A stretch of 64,000 bases of DNA from Aquipuribacter hungaricus (lineage in GTDB: Bacteria > Actinomycetota > Actinomycetes > Actinomycetales > JBBAYJ01). The notes under the pieces are model-generated. The model was not told the origin of the DNA and did not search any database. It saw only the letters and a list, made by a program, of their open reading frames with translations. The DNA is taken from assembly GCF_042663885.1 (NCBI RefSeq), contig NZ_JBHSXV010000001.1; one strand, given 5' to 3'. Of the stretch, positions 54,279-63,229 are shown in pieces (within the stretch, counting starts at the first letter, position 1; each line of letters starts with the position of its first letter). Position numbers and translations under genes: made by a program.

Positions 54279-54747
54279 CCCTGGCTACTCCGGGACCGGT
54301 GCCTCCACGCACCAGGGTCCCGTGGGCGCCAGCGGGCACACCGCCGAGGAGCTCCGCCAGGAGTCCTTCGGGGAGCTGCTGAGCGGCCTCGCCTCCGACA
54401 CCTCGCTCCTGGTCAAGCAGGAGATCGAGCTGGCCAAGGTCGAGGTCTCGGCCAAGGCGAAGAAGGCAGGCAAGGGCGCGGGCATGCTCGCCGGCGCCGC
54501 GATGGCCGGGCTGATGGCGCTCATCACGCTGACGCTGCTGCTGATCGTCATCTTCGACGCGTTCCTCGAGCTGTGGCTCGCGGCGCTCATCGTGCTCGTC
54601 ATCTGGGCGGCCCTGGCCGCCGGGCTCGGGCTGACCGGCAAGAAGAAGCTCCAGGAGGCGGCACCGCCCGTCCCGGAGCAGACCACCCAGACTCTGAAGG
54701 AGGACGTCCAGTGGGCGAAGAACCCGACGCAATCCGCGCGGACATAG
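54265..54747 (+). CDS. Phage-holin-superfamily membrane protein (PF07332-like)
   Basis: A 160-residue protein. A cytoplasmic helix (LLVKQEIELAKVEVSAKAKK) leads into two transmembrane segments (AGMLAGAAMAGLMALITLTL and LWLAALIVLVIWAALAAGLG). Despite the family name, chromosomal actinobacterial members are not lysis proteins and typically sit next to a DUF3618 gene, as here. The next gene begins inside its last codons. Confidence 0.85.
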   Translation: MATADPGYSGTGASTHQGPVGASGHTAEELRQESFGELLSGLASDTSLLVKQEIELAKVEVSAKAKKAGKGAGMLAGAAMAGLMALITLTLLLIVIFDAFLELWLAALIVLVIWAALAAGLGLTGKKKLQEAAPPVPEQTTQTLKEDVQWAKNPTQSART

Positions 54748-55334
54748 AAGAGACCCGTGCCCGGATGGGCGAGCGGGCCGAGGCGCTGGCCTACAAGGCC
54801 GACGTCCCTGCCCGGAGCAAGGACAAGGTGCACGACGTGACCGACACCATCAAGGAGAAGGTGACCTCCGTGACCGACAAGGTGACCGGCAAGGCGCACG
54901 ACGCGACCAGCACCGTCAGCGACAAGGCCAGCGGCCTCACCGGCGCGGTGAGCGACAAGGCCCACGGTGTCACCGACACCGTCGCCGACAAGGCGCACGG
55001 CGTCGCCGACAAGGCGTCCAGCCTCAAGAACAAGGCCAAGAGCTCCGGCGGCCAGAAGTCCGGCCCCGGCGCGGCTGCCAAGGTCAAGGGCATCGCCCAG
55101 ACCAACCCCCTCGGCCTGGCCGTCGGTGCGATCGCGGCCGGCTTCCTCGCCGGTCTCGCCGCTCCCTCGACGAAGATCGAGCAGGAGAAGCTTGCTCCCG
55201 TGGCGCACAAGGCCCGCGAGCAGGCCACCGAGAAGGCGTCGGAGCTGCAGGACAAGGTCAAGTCCAACGTCGTCGAGGCCGTCGTCGACAAGGTGACCAG
55301 CTCGACGAGCTCCTCGAGCAGCTCCAGCTCCTGA
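54711..55334 (+). CDS. DUF3618 envelope protein with DK-rich repeats
   Basis: A 207-residue protein. The DUF3618 motif EPDAIRADIEETRARMGERA opens the protein; next comes a long helical region of degenerate repeats of the form VTDKVTGKAHDATSTVSDKA, a short hydrophobic segment (NPLGLAVGAIAAGFLAGLAA), a further helix and a poly-serine end. GTG 54711 follows AAGGAGG and lies within the holin-like gene (37-bp overlap). Third gene of the operon; membrane-associated, function unknown. Confidence 0.87.
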   Translation: MGEEPDAIRADIEETRARMGERAEALAYKADVPARSKDKVHDVTDTIKEKVTSVTDKVTGKAHDATSTVSDKASGLTGAVSDKAHGVTDTVADKAHGVADKASSLKNKAKSSGGQKSGPGAAAKVKGIAQTNPLGLAVGAIAAGFLAGLAAPSTKIEQEKLAPVAHKAREQATEKASELQDKVKSNVVEAVVDKVTSSTSSSSSSSS

Positions 55335-55366
55335 CCCACCGCACTCCCGCACCACCGCACCACCCA

Positions 55367-55400
55367 GGGCCGTCCCCGACCACCAGGTCGGGGACGGCCC
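55367..55400 (+). terminator. Strong terminator after the DUF3618 operon
   Basis: A perfect 14-bp stem, GGGCCGTCCCCGAC (55367-55380) with GTCGGGGACGGCCC (55387-55400), encloses a 6-nt loop 33 nt past the stop codon. It closes the three-gene operon. Confidence 0.9.
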
Positions 55401-55827
55401 TCGTGCGTGGAGCTGCAGATCGTGGGAGCAGACCGGGTCGGGGGCCGCTCGTGAGCCCCGTCGGGTGCCACGACTCACGTGCCACAGCAGCTCGGTCCAG
55501 CAGTCCACCTCGAAGGTCCCCATGACAGGGATCAAGGGGTCGTGCCGTGCTCCGGTCCGCGTGCGTTCGGTCCCAGCCGCGGGCCTGGTCCCGGTCGATG
55601 AGGCACCCGCGCGTCCGTCATGGGACCAGACCCGTCCACGTCACGAGTGGGACCGAACGGTTGTCTCGCCACCGCGGCAGCCACCGTTCCATCCCAGTCG
55701 TGGCGCCGCCGACGACCTGGGCCCCGTCTTGGCTGGTGCTGTGGGATGGGACCGGGGTTGCCGCGTCGAGCGAGCCCCGTCTGATCCACGACACAAGTCG
55801 GCCTGGTGGCCCCGGCCCCGGACATGA
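55401..55827. other. Gene-free 427-bp region with nested inverted repeats
   Basis: No believable gene is present; the open frames have random composition and no ribosome binding site. CGTTCGGTCCCA (55564-55575) and TGGGACCGAACG (55648-55659) form a 12-bp inverted repeat, and further TGGGAC and CCATCCCA/TGGGATGG copies surround it. The stretch lies between two terminators. It could be a structured RNA, a protein-binding site or a decayed element. Confidence 0.5.
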
Positions 55828-55863
55828 CGACGCCCCCTCCCGCGTGCGTGAGAGGGGGCGTCG
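55828..55863 (-). terminator. Terminator of the DUF4383 gene
   Basis: A perfect 12-bp stem, CGACGCCCCCTC (55828-55839) with GAGGGGGCGTCG (55852-55863), loop 12 nt, sits 15 nt past the stop of the minus-strand gene. Confidence 0.87.
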
Positions 55864-55878
55864 AGTCGGTCCGGCCGG

Positions 55879-56322
55879 TCAGTACCGGGTGTCGACGTCC
55901 TTGCGGCGCGGCCACAGCGCGGTCGCGAGGCCGCCGAGGATGGTCAGGGCGTGGAGCACGTTGTCGGCGGTGTTGATGTTGAGGAAGTTGCCGTCCTCCT
56001 GGCCGCTGACGACCAGGCCGTAGACGAGCACGGCGCCGTAGCCGACGACGAGCAGCCAGCCGTAGGTGCGCGCGCTCCGCTCGGCGCGGGACATGGCGAT
56101 GCCGACCAGCCCCAGCAGCAGGTGGACGACGTTGTGGAGCGGGTTGACGGCGAAGCCGAGGAGGGTCTGGTCCGGGTGGTGCTCGGTCCAGCCGCTGAAG
56201 CCGGTCACGAAGAAGCCGGCGATGCCGACCAGCGTGAACACGACGCCGATGATCGGGGCCAGCCACTGCGGGACGCTGCGACCGGCGGTGCGGGTGGTGG
56301 ACGGGGAGGTGTGCGTGCTCAT
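55879..56322 (-). CDS. DUF4383 four-helix membrane protein
   Basis: A 147-residue membrane protein with four helices and the DUF4383 motif FAVNPLHNVVHLLLGLVGIA and NFLNINTADNVLHALTILGG. Conserved His-Asn pairs in helices 2 and 4 are present. Function unknown. GGGTAC is 9 nt upstream of ATG 56322 without a ribosome binding site, another leaderless stress-type start. Confidence 0.9.
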   Translation of the reverse strand: MSTHTSPSTTRTAGRSVPQWLAPIIGVVFTLVGIAGFFVTGFSGWTEHHPDQTLLGFAVNPLHNVVHLLLGLVGIAMSRAERSARTYGWLLVVGYGAVLVYGLVVSGQEDGNFLNINTADNVLHALTILGGLATALWPRRKDVDTRY

Positions 56323-56379
56323 GCCGGCCGGGTACCCCAGGACCGGCCCGGCATCCGCCGCTGCCTGGTCGATGCACAA

Positions 56380-56846
56380 CCGTGACCAGCAGGTTCGTGC
56401 GATGGGGGCGCGGGCACCGGGCCGCCCGGCGGATGGTCGCGGCCGGTCGCGGGGGTCGGGTCGTCAACGTGACGAGCGTCCACGAGCACCAGCCGCGCGT
56501 CGGCGCGGCGCCCTGCTGTGCGGCCAAGGGCGGCCTGGGCCTGCTCACCGGTACCGCTGCCATCGACCTCGCCGAGCACGGCATCACCGTCAACGCCGTC
56601 GCGCCCGGCGAGATCGCCACCCCGATGACCGGGCAGACCGACGAGCCGGTGACCGGCAAGGTCCGGCCGGGCGTCCCGATCGGACGACCCGGCGACGCGC
56701 GCGAGGTGGCGGCCGTCATCGCGTTCCTCTGCACCCCCGAGGCCGGCTACGTCACCGGGGCGTCGTGGGCGGTGGACGGTGGCATGCCCCAGATGAGCCC
56801 GATGGCCGGCTCGCACATGAGGACCGACGACTGGCGCCGCCCCTGA
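56380..56846 (+). pseudogene. Short-chain dehydrogenase remnant, N-terminus and catalytic Tyr lost
   Basis: The reading corresponds to the last 60 percent of a FabG-like SDR: RRMVAAGRGGRVVNVTSVHE, AIDLAEHGITVNAVAPGEIA, VAAVIAFLCTPEAGYVTGAS and WAVDGGMP. The N-terminal Rossmann half with TGxxxGIG is absent because the frame meets the DUF4383 promoter. The catalytic Tyr-x-x-x-Lys is altered to CCAAK, a Tyr to Cys change. Loss of both cofactor loop and catalytic residue makes it a likely pseudogene, though a short protein could be made. Confidence 0.8.
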
Positions 56847-56977
56847 GGCAGCGGGGTCGGCGCAGACCATGCGGGTGGCTGGCCTCATGACCGTGGGGCC
56901 GGTCAGCGCGCAGAGGCCGCGGCAGGCCAGCGCCGACCACGCGGCAGGTCAGCGCGCCGGCCGCGACGGCCGCCAGG

Positions 56978-57514
56978 TCAGCGCGGAGGACGCGTCGGCA
57001 CCCGGAGCGGGAGCTCGTGCACCCGCACCTCCGCCAGCGCGCCGGCCTCGACCCGCGCCGTCATGTACGTGCAGCGGGGCTGGCGGCGCCGGTCGGTCGG
57101 CGACCCGGGGTTGAGCAGCCGCAGCCCCGACGGCGTGGTCGTGTCCCACGGCACGTGGCTGTGCCCGAACACCAGCACGTCGCCCGGGTCGGGCGAGGCG
57201 GGGCCGTAGAGGGCGTCGCAGCGGCGCTCGCGACCGGTCGACGCGCCCGTCTCGTGGACGACGGCCATCCGGAGCCCGTCCAGGTCGACCCGCGCCACCT
57301 CCGGCAGCCGGTCCCGGAGCGGCGGCCCGTCGTTGTTGCCGTGCACGCCGACCAGCCGCGCCGACCGCTGCTCGAGCTCGTCGAGCAGGGCCACGTCGAC
57401 CCAGTCGCCGGCGTGGACGACGACGTCCGCGGCCGCCACCGCCCCCCAGACCTCGTCCGGCAGGTCCCGGGCGCGGCGCGGCAGGTGGGTGTCGGCGAGC
57501 AGCAGCAGGTCCAC
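56978..57514 (-). CDS. YfcE/MJ0936-type phosphodiesterase
   Basis: A 178-residue calcineurin-like metallophosphoesterase. Metal motifs in order: LADTHLP, HAGDWVD, GVHGNNDGPP, VVHETGA and FGHSHVPWD. Family members hydrolyse phosphodiesters in vitro; physiological substrate unknown. GTG 57514 start with CAGTCT 6 nt upstream, possibly leaderless. The downstream gap (56847-56977) contains several copies of CAGGTCAGCGCG-like sequence and no gene. Confidence 0.88.
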   Translation of the reverse strand: MDLLLLADTHLPRRARDLPDEVWGAVAAADVVVHAGDWVDVALLDELEQRSARLVGVHGNNDGPPLRDRLPEVARVDLDGLRMAVVHETGASTGRERRCDALYGPASPDPGDVLVFGHSHVPWDTTTPSGLRLLNPGSPTDRRRQPRCTYMTARVEAGALAEVRVHELPLRVPTRPPR

Positions 57515-57761
57515 GCCACCAGACTGCCGCGCCTGCCACCGGGCAGCCCGCCCGTGCCGCCGTCAGCGTCCGCGCCCCGGTCGCCGCCCGTGCCGCCGCT
57601 CACCGTCCGGGACGACCCGGACCTGTCCAGGACGTCGTTCACCCGTCCGTGGGACCGACGGTGGCCCCGCTCCCACCCGGCGCGCACCGGCCCGACGGTC
57701 CTGGTTGAATTCCGGACGACGTGAGGGGGGCCAGGGGCGGCCCGGGCGCGAGCGAGGTGCG

Positions 57762-58493
57762 GTGACGGACGACGACGTGGTGCAGCGGTTCGGGGGCGCG
57801 ATCTCCCGCACCGGTTGGTTCTCCCACGACCTGCGCACCGGGGCGTGGTCGTGGAGCGACGTCATGTACCGCATCCATGGCTACGAGTCCGGGGAGGTGG
57901 AGCTCAGCTCGGACCTCATGCTCCAGCACAAGCACCCGGAGGACCGCGGCATCGTCGTGGCCGCTCGGGAGCGCGCGTACACCAGCACCGAGCCGGTGAG
58001 CTGCAGCCACCGCATCGTCACCCGCGACGGCGAGCTCCGCTCCGTGGTCACCGTCGCGCGCACAGAGCCCGCGGCGGACGGCGGTCCGGGCCGCCTGCTG
58101 GGGTTCATGACCGACCTCACCGAGAGCCGCGTCAGCGACAGCATGGTCGTCGCCGCCGAGGCGGTGGAGTCGGCGACCGGGTCCCGGGCGGTGATCGAGC
58201 AGGCCAAGGGTGCGCTCATGCTCACGTACGGGATCGACGAGGGCGCCGCGTTCAACGTGCTGCGCCGGCACTCCCAGCACCGCAACGTCCGGCTCGTCGA
58301 GGTCGCGGCTGCCCTGGTCGCCGCCTTCGCCGACCCGGGGTGGGTGGTCGAGCGGGCACCCGAGCCCGACGCGCTCCTCGACCGCTACCTGGTCGCGGAC
58401 GCACCCGGCGGCCGCGGCCGCCGGCCCGGGCGGGCGCACGACGAGGACCGGGTGGTCGACCCCTCCCGCCAGGAGGCGTCGGGCATGTCCTGA
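57762..58493 (+). CDS. PAS-ANTAR RNA-binding antiterminator regulator
   Basis: A 243-residue regulator. A PAS domain (residues 10-125: WFSHDLRTGAWSWSDVMYRI, HPEDRGIV) senses an unknown signal. An ANTAR domain (about 135-200: RAVIEQAKGALMLTYGIDEG, AFNVLRRHSQHRNVRLVEVA) binds nascent RNA hairpins to prevent termination. This pairing is frequent in actinobacteria. GTG 57762 start. A 30-residue basic/acidic tail follows. Confidence 0.9.
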   Translation: MTDDDVVQRFGGAISRTGWFSHDLRTGAWSWSDVMYRIHGYESGEVELSSDLMLQHKHPEDRGIVVAARERAYTSTEPVSCSHRIVTRDGELRSVVTVARTEPAADGGPGRLLGFMTDLTESRVSDSMVVAAEAVESATGSRAVIEQAKGALMLTYGIDEGAAFNVLRRHSQHRNVRLVEVAAALVAAFADPGWVVERAPEPDALLDRYLVADAPGGRGRRPGRAHDEDRVVDPSRQEASGMS

Positions 58494-58536
58494 CACCCGG
58501 TCGCACCGAGGCCGCGGCCTGGGCGAGGATCGGGCC

Positions 58537-60132
58537 ATGACGGCAGCAGGCACCGGCGCCCGCCCGACGGACTGGCTGCGCGACGCGGTGGTCTACGAGA
58601 TCTACCCGCAGTCCTTCGCCGACTCCGACGGCGACGGCATCGGCGACATGCCCGGCGTGCTCGCGCACCTGGACCACCTGGCGTGGCTCGGCGTGGACAC
58701 CATCTGGTTCAACCCCTGCTTCGACTCCCCGTTCCACGACGCCGGCTACGACGTCCGGGACTACCTGACGGTCGCCCCGCGCTACGGCACCAACGACGAC
58801 CTCGTCGCGGTCGTCGACGCAGCCCGCGAGCGCGGCATCCGGGTGCTGCTCGACCTCGTCGCCGGGCACACCTCCGACGAGCACGCCTGGTTCGTCGAGT
58901 CCTGCGCCGGTGTCCCCGAGGGCGGCCCCGCGCACGACCGGTACGTCTGGTCCGACGTCCCCGGCGAGGGGTTCGTCGCCTCGCCCGGCCCGCGCCCGGG
59001 CTACTACCTCAAGAACTTCTACGACTCCCAGCCCGCCCTGTCCTTCGGGTACGCCGACCCCGACCCGGCCGCGCCGTGGCAGCAGCCGGCCGACGCCCCG
59101 GGGCCGCAGGCCAACCAGGCGGCGCTGCGGGAGGTCATGGCGTTCTGGCTCGACCGGGGGGTCGCCGGCTTCCGCGTCGACATGGCGTTCTCGCTGGTCA
59201 AGGGCGACCCGGGCTACGTGCGGACGATGGCGCTCTGGCGGGGGATGCGGGCCTGGCTCGACGAGGCGTACCCCGAGGCCGTCCTCCTGCCCGAGGGCGT
59301 CGTGCCCTACGGGACGGCCGGCCCGGCGTTCCACGGCGACATGGCGCTGGTCATCCACGCCATGCACAGCTCGCTGTTCGACAACGGCGGGGCGGGCACC
59401 AAGCCGTGGTGGGAGCCGGCGCCCTGCTACTTCGACGCCGGGGCCCGCGGCTCGCTGGACCTGTTCCTGCGCGAGTGGCAGGAGCACGAGGACGCGCACC
59501 CCGGCGGGGCCCACCCGCTCCTGCTCGCCAGCGCCGACCACGACTTCTCGCGCCTGGTCGTCGGTGACCGGACGGTCGAGCAGACCCCGCCGGCGTGGGT
59601 GTTCCTCCTCACCTGGGGGACCGTGCCGTCGGTCTACTACGGCGACGAGATCGGCATCGCCTACCGGACCAGGCTGCCGGAGGTCGAGGGCAGCATCTGC
59701 CACCCGACGTACAACCGGGCCGGTGCCCGCACCCCGATGCACTGGGGTCCCGGGCCGGGCGCGGGCTTCTCGACGGCACCGCCGGAAGAGCACTACCTGC
59801 CCGTCGACCCGGACCCGGCGCGGCCGGACCTCCAGACCGCGCTGCAGGACCCGTCGGCCGTGCTGCACCTGGTCCGTGAGCTCGTCGACCTGCGCCGCCG
59901 CACCCCGGCGCTGCGCGTCGGCCCCGCGACCCGGGTGCTGCACCGGGACTACCCGCTGGTCTACGAGCGCGGCGGAAGCCACGTCGTCGTCGTCAACCCC
60001 TCCCGCGAGCCGTACCGGGTCGAGGTGCCGGAGGTGCTCGGCGCGACCGCGCTGCTGTCGCACGGGGTGCGGGTCGAGGGCACGACGGTCCACGTGGACG
60101 GGTTCGGCTGCGCGGTGCTCGAGCGGGCCTGA
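58537..60132 (+). CDS. GH13 glycoside hydrolase (trehalose synthase/amylase-like)
   Basis: A 531-residue alpha-amylase-superfamily enzyme. The (beta/alpha)8 motifs are YEIYPQSFADSDGDGIGD, DLVAGHTSDEHAWF, nucleophile Asp in FRVDMAFS (about 215), acid/base Glu in LLPEGVVPYG (about 252) and the third Asp in SADHDFSRL (about 335). The Ca-like DSDGDGIGD loop and overall plan resemble trehalose synthases and oligo-1,6-glucosidases; specificity not determinable. Two bases from the following oxidase gene, so cotranscribed. Confidence 0.9.
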   Translation: MTAAGTGARPTDWLRDAVVYEIYPQSFADSDGDGIGDMPGVLAHLDHLAWLGVDTIWFNPCFDSPFHDAGYDVRDYLTVAPRYGTNDDLVAVVDAARERGIRVLLDLVAGHTSDEHAWFVESCAGVPEGGPAHDRYVWSDVPGEGFVASPGPRPGYYLKNFYDSQPALSFGYADPDPAAPWQQPADAPGPQANQAALREVMAFWLDRGVAGFRVDMAFSLVKGDPGYVRTMALWRGMRAWLDEAYPEAVLLPEGVVPYGTAGPAFHGDMALVIHAMHSSLFDNGGAGTKPWWEPAPCYFDAGARGSLDLFLREWQEHEDAHPGGAHPLLLASADHDFSRLVVGDRTVEQTPPAWVFLLTWGTVPSVYYGDEIGIAYRTRLPEVEGSICHPTYNRAGARTPMHWGPGPGAGFSTAPPEEHYLPVDPDPARPDLQTALQDPSAVLHLVRELVDLRRRTPALRVGPATRVLHRDYPLVYERGGSHVVVVNPSREPYRVEVPEVLGATALLSHGVRVEGTTVHVDGFGCAVLERA

Positions 60133-60134
60133 GC

Positions 60135-61565
60135 ATGGCGAGCACGGTCTTCGAGAGGCAGGCGCCCGACCCGCGCCTGGTCGCCGACGCGCTGGCGACC
60201 ACCCGGCCCGGCAGCTACTGGCTCACCGACGCCCCGGTCGAGCCCCGCCCGCCGCTCACCGGGGCCACGACCGCGGACCTCGTCGTCGTCGGCGGCGGGT
60301 ACGCCGGCCTGTGGGCGGCGCTGCGGGCGGTCCAGCGCGAGCCGGGGCGGCGCGTCGTCCTGCTCGAGGCGGCGACGGTCGGGTGGGCCGCGTCGGGGCG
60401 CAACGGCGGGTTCGTCGAGGCCAGCCTCACCCACGGCGCCGACAACGGCGCCGCGCGGTGGCCGGAGGAGACGGACGTCCTCGACCGGCTCGGCCACGAG
60501 AACCTCGACGCGATGGAGGCCACCGTCGCCGACCTCGGCATCGACGCCCAGTGGGAGCGGACCGGGTCGCTCGACGTCGCCACCGAGGAGCACCAGGTGC
60601 CGTGGCTGCGCGAGGCCGCCGAGCAGCACGGCCACGGCACCCGCTTCCTCGACCGCGCGGCGGTGCAGGCCCTGGTGGCCTCGCCCACCTACCTGGCCGG
60701 GGTGCTGCACCCCGGCACCGCCCTGGTCCACCCGGCCCGGCTCGCCGTCGGGCTCGCGCGGGCGGCCGAGCGGCTCGGCGTCGTCGTCCACGAGCGCTCC
60801 CTGGTCCGCGAGGTCGAGACCCCCGGCCGGTCGGACGCCGGCGGCGTCGTGGTCCGCACCGCGACCGCGAGCGTGCGGGCCCGGCAGGCGGTGCTGGCGA
60901 CCAACGTCTTCCCGTCGCTGCTGCGGCGCACCCGCCTCATGACCGTGCCGGTGTACGACTACGTCCTCATGACGGAGCCGCTCACCCGCGAGCAGCGGGC
61001 GAGCCTCGGCTGGGCGGGCCGGCAGGGCGTCGGCGACGCGGCCAACCAGTTCCACTACTACCGGCTCTCCGCCGACGACCGGCTGCTGTTCGGCGGCTAC
61101 GACGCGGTCTACCACCCGGGCGGCCGGGTGCGGGCGGCCTACGAGGAGCGCCCCGAGGTGTTCGCCCGGCTCGCCGCCCACGCCCTGACGACGTTCCCGC
61201 AGCTGGAAGGGGTCCGCTTCGCCCACCGCTGGGCCGGCGCCATCGACACCTCGACCCGGTTCTGCGCGTTCACGGGCACCGCGCGGCAGGGCCGGGTCGG
61301 CTACACCGCGGGCTTCACCGGGCTGGGCGTCGCCTCGACCCGGTTCGCCGCCGACGTCGTGCTCGACCGGCTCGCCGGCCTGGACACCGAGCGCACCCGG
61401 CTGCGGATGGTGCGGGAGCAGCCGCTGCCGTTCCCGCCCGAGCCGCTGGCCTCGGTCGGCATCGGGCTCACCCGGTGGTCGCTCGACCGCGCCGACCACC
61501 GGCAGGGCCGGCGGAACCTCTGGCTGCGGGCGCTCGACGCCGCCGGGCTCGGCTTCGACAGCTGA
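60135..61565 (+). CDS. FAD-dependent amine/amino-acid oxidase (DAO family, PuuB-like)
   Basis: A 476-residue flavoprotein. The FAD-binding Rossmann motif is TADLVVVGGGYAGLWAALRA. The family motif GWAASGRNGGFVEASL and the C-terminal YTAGFTGLGVASTRFAADVV complete the FAD site. The plan matches gamma-glutamylputrescine oxidase and related amine oxidases (substrate not fixed). ATG 60135 begins 2 nt past the GH13 stop. Confidence 0.9.
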   Translation: MASTVFERQAPDPRLVADALATTRPGSYWLTDAPVEPRPPLTGATTADLVVVGGGYAGLWAALRAVQREPGRRVVLLEAATVGWAASGRNGGFVEASLTHGADNGAARWPEETDVLDRLGHENLDAMEATVADLGIDAQWERTGSLDVATEEHQVPWLREAAEQHGHGTRFLDRAAVQALVASPTYLAGVLHPGTALVHPARLAVGLARAAERLGVVVHERSLVREVETPGRSDAGGVVVRTATASVRARQAVLATNVFPSLLRRTRLMTVPVYDYVLMTEPLTREQRASLGWAGRQGVGDAANQFHYYRLSADDRLLFGGYDAVYHPGGRVRAAYEERPEVFARLAAHALTTFPQLEGVRFAHRWAGAIDTSTRFCAFTGTARQGRVGYTAGFTGLGVASTRFAADVVLDRLAGLDTERTRLRMVREQPLPFPPEPLASVGIGLTRWSLDRADHRQGRRNLWLRALDAAGLGFDS

Positions 61566-61620
61566 CCGCGCCGCCCGGGTCAACCGGGTGACCCGGCGTG
61601 CCGATGGGTACCCCATGGCC

Positions 61621-62676
61621 ATGCCGGCCCCGCCCGAGACCCCGCTGCTCCCTGACGCCCAGGGGGTCGACCGGTCGGTCCTCCGTGCGCTGGTGCACCT
61701 GGCCTCGCTGGTCACCGGCTCCCACGACGCGCTCGCCACCGTGGAGGCGGTCGCCGAGACCGCCCGCGACCTGCTCGGCGCCGCGTCGCTGTCGATCAGC
61801 AGCCGCGACGACGACGGCCTGGCCCTGACCACGGTGGTCAACGTCGGCCTGCTCGGCCCCGACGAGGTCCGCTGGCCCACCGACGAGCGCTACGACCTGG
61901 CCACCTACCCCCGTGCGGTCGAGACCCTGGCGAGCGGCCGGCACCACGTGTTCCTCACCCACGTCGAGGACCCGGCCGCCGACGCCGCCGAGGTCGAGCT
62001 GCTGCACAGCCTCGGCAAGGCGGCCTGCCTGCACGCGCCGATCGTCGTCGAGGGCGAGCTGTGGGGGGAGCTGTGGGCGTCGCGCACCGCCGACCAGCCG
62101 TCGTTCGACGCGTACACCTGCGAGCTCAGCGAGGTCGTCGTCGGCCTCATCGCCGCCGGGCTCGTCCAGGCGGCGGCGTGGCAGCAGCTGCAGCAGCTGG
62201 CTGCCACCGACCCGATGACCGGGCTCGCCAACCGGCGCACGTTCGACGAGCGGCTCGACGAGCTCGTCGCCGGCACCGTGCCGTCGCCGGGCTTCGCGCT
62301 CGTGCTCGGCGACGTCGACGGGCTCAAGCGCGTCAACGACAGCCTCGGCCACCCGGCCGGCGACGAGGCGCTCACCGCGGTCGCCGACGCCGCCCGGGCC
62401 GCGGCCGCCGGGGTCACCGGTGCCGTCGCGTGCCGCCTCGGCGGCGACGAGTACGCGCTGCTGCTGCCCGGCGTCGACGTGACGAGGGCGCTCGAGGTGG
62501 CGTCGGCGTGGTGCCGCTCCTGCGAGGACGGCCCCCACGGCACCAGCCTGTCCGCCGGCGTCCTCGTCGTCGACGGCGGCCGGCACCAGGCGGCGGCGGT
62601 CTACCGCCGGGCCGACCGGGCGCTGTACCAGGCCAAGCAGTCCGGCTCCGGCGCGCCGGTCCTCGCCACCGGCTGA
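61621..62676 (+). CDS. GAF-GGDEF diguanylate cyclase
   Basis: A 351-residue cytoplasmic sensor. A GAF domain (about 20-175) precedes a GGDEF domain with LVLGDVDGLKRVNDSLGHPAG and active-site RLGGDEYALLLPG. GGDEY is an allowed variant of GGDEF. The domain lacks a clear RxxD inhibitory site. ATG 61621 is preferred over 61615 because GGGTAC at 61606-61611 lies 9 nt before it, as at other leaderless genes of this window, and no ribosome binding site is visible. Confidence 0.88.
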   Translation: MPAPPETPLLPDAQGVDRSVLRALVHLASLVTGSHDALATVEAVAETARDLLGAASLSISSRDDDGLALTTVVNVGLLGPDEVRWPTDERYDLATYPRAVETLASGRHHVFLTHVEDPAADAAEVELLHSLGKAACLHAPIVVEGELWGELWASRTADQPSFDAYTCELSEVVVGLIAAGLVQAAAWQQLQQLAATDPMTGLANRRTFDERLDELVAGTVPSPGFALVLGDVDGLKRVNDSLGHPAGDEALTAVADAARAAAAGVTGAVACRLGGDEYALLLPGVDVTRALEVASAWCRSCEDGPHGTSLSAGVLVVDGGRHQAAAVYRRADRALYQAKQSGSGAPVLATG

Positions 62677-62690
62677 GCGCCCGTCAGCCG
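62670..62690. terminator. Bidirectional terminator between GGDEF and VOC genes
   Basis: CGGCTGA (62670-62676) pairs with TCAGCCG (62684-62690) around a 7-nt loop. The stem contains both stop codons of the converging genes. Confidence 0.6.
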
Positions 62691-63112
62691 TCGGTGGCGG
62701 GCGCCCCGGCGATGTTGACCATCCAGTGCACGCCGAAGCGGTCGGTGAGCATGCCGAACTCGTCGCCCCAGGGGGCGACGTCCAGCTTCTCCTGCACCTC
62801 GCCGCCCTCGGCGAGGCCGTCCCAGCAATGGTGGAGGTGCTCGGCGTCCTCGGCCTCGCCGGACAGCGACACCGAGAACCCGCCGGGCGTGTGCTCCATG
62901 GAGCTCGGGGTGTCGGCCCCCATGAGCCGCCAGCCGGTCGGGGTGACGAGCTGGGAGTGCATGGTCTTGTCCGCCTCGGCGGGGTCCTCGGCCATGCCGT
63001 AGTCGGCGAAGGTGGCGCGCGTGAGCTCGCCGCCGAACACGCGCTGGTAGTGCTGCATGGCGTCGAAGGCGCCGTCGCGGAAGGACAGGTACGGGGCCAG
63101 GTAGGTCGTCAT
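62684..63112 (-). CDS. VOC/PhnB-like protein
   Basis: A 142-residue vicinal-oxygen-chelate fold protein of the PhnB (3-demethylubiquinone-9 3-methyltransferase-like, DUF1338-distinct) group: YLSFRDGAFDAMQHYQRVFG, MHSQLVTPTGWRLMGADTP and PWGDEFGMLTDRFGVHWMVN. Such proteins bind small metabolites and are not methyltransferases. Function unassigned. Confidence 0.88.
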   Translation of the reverse strand: MTTYLAPYLSFRDGAFDAMQHYQRVFGGELTRATFADYGMAEDPAEADKTMHSQLVTPTGWRLMGADTPSSMEHTPGGFSVSLSGEAEDAEHLHHCWDGLAEGGEVQEKLDVAPWGDEFGMLTDRFGVHWMVNIAGAPATDG

Positions 63113-63229
63113 GGCGGGGGAGACGGTCGGTGGCGGCGGAACTCATCGCCGCGCCGGCGCGGTGCCACGGGTCCTGCGTCGTATCCGCGCCGGTCGCGGG
63201 GGCCGGGCGGACCCGGCCCCCGCAGCAGG

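Noticed and set aside
55465..55827. 120-codon + frame in the gene-free island
   Set aside because: No ribosome binding site, no recognisable features and it runs through inverted repeats into a terminator.
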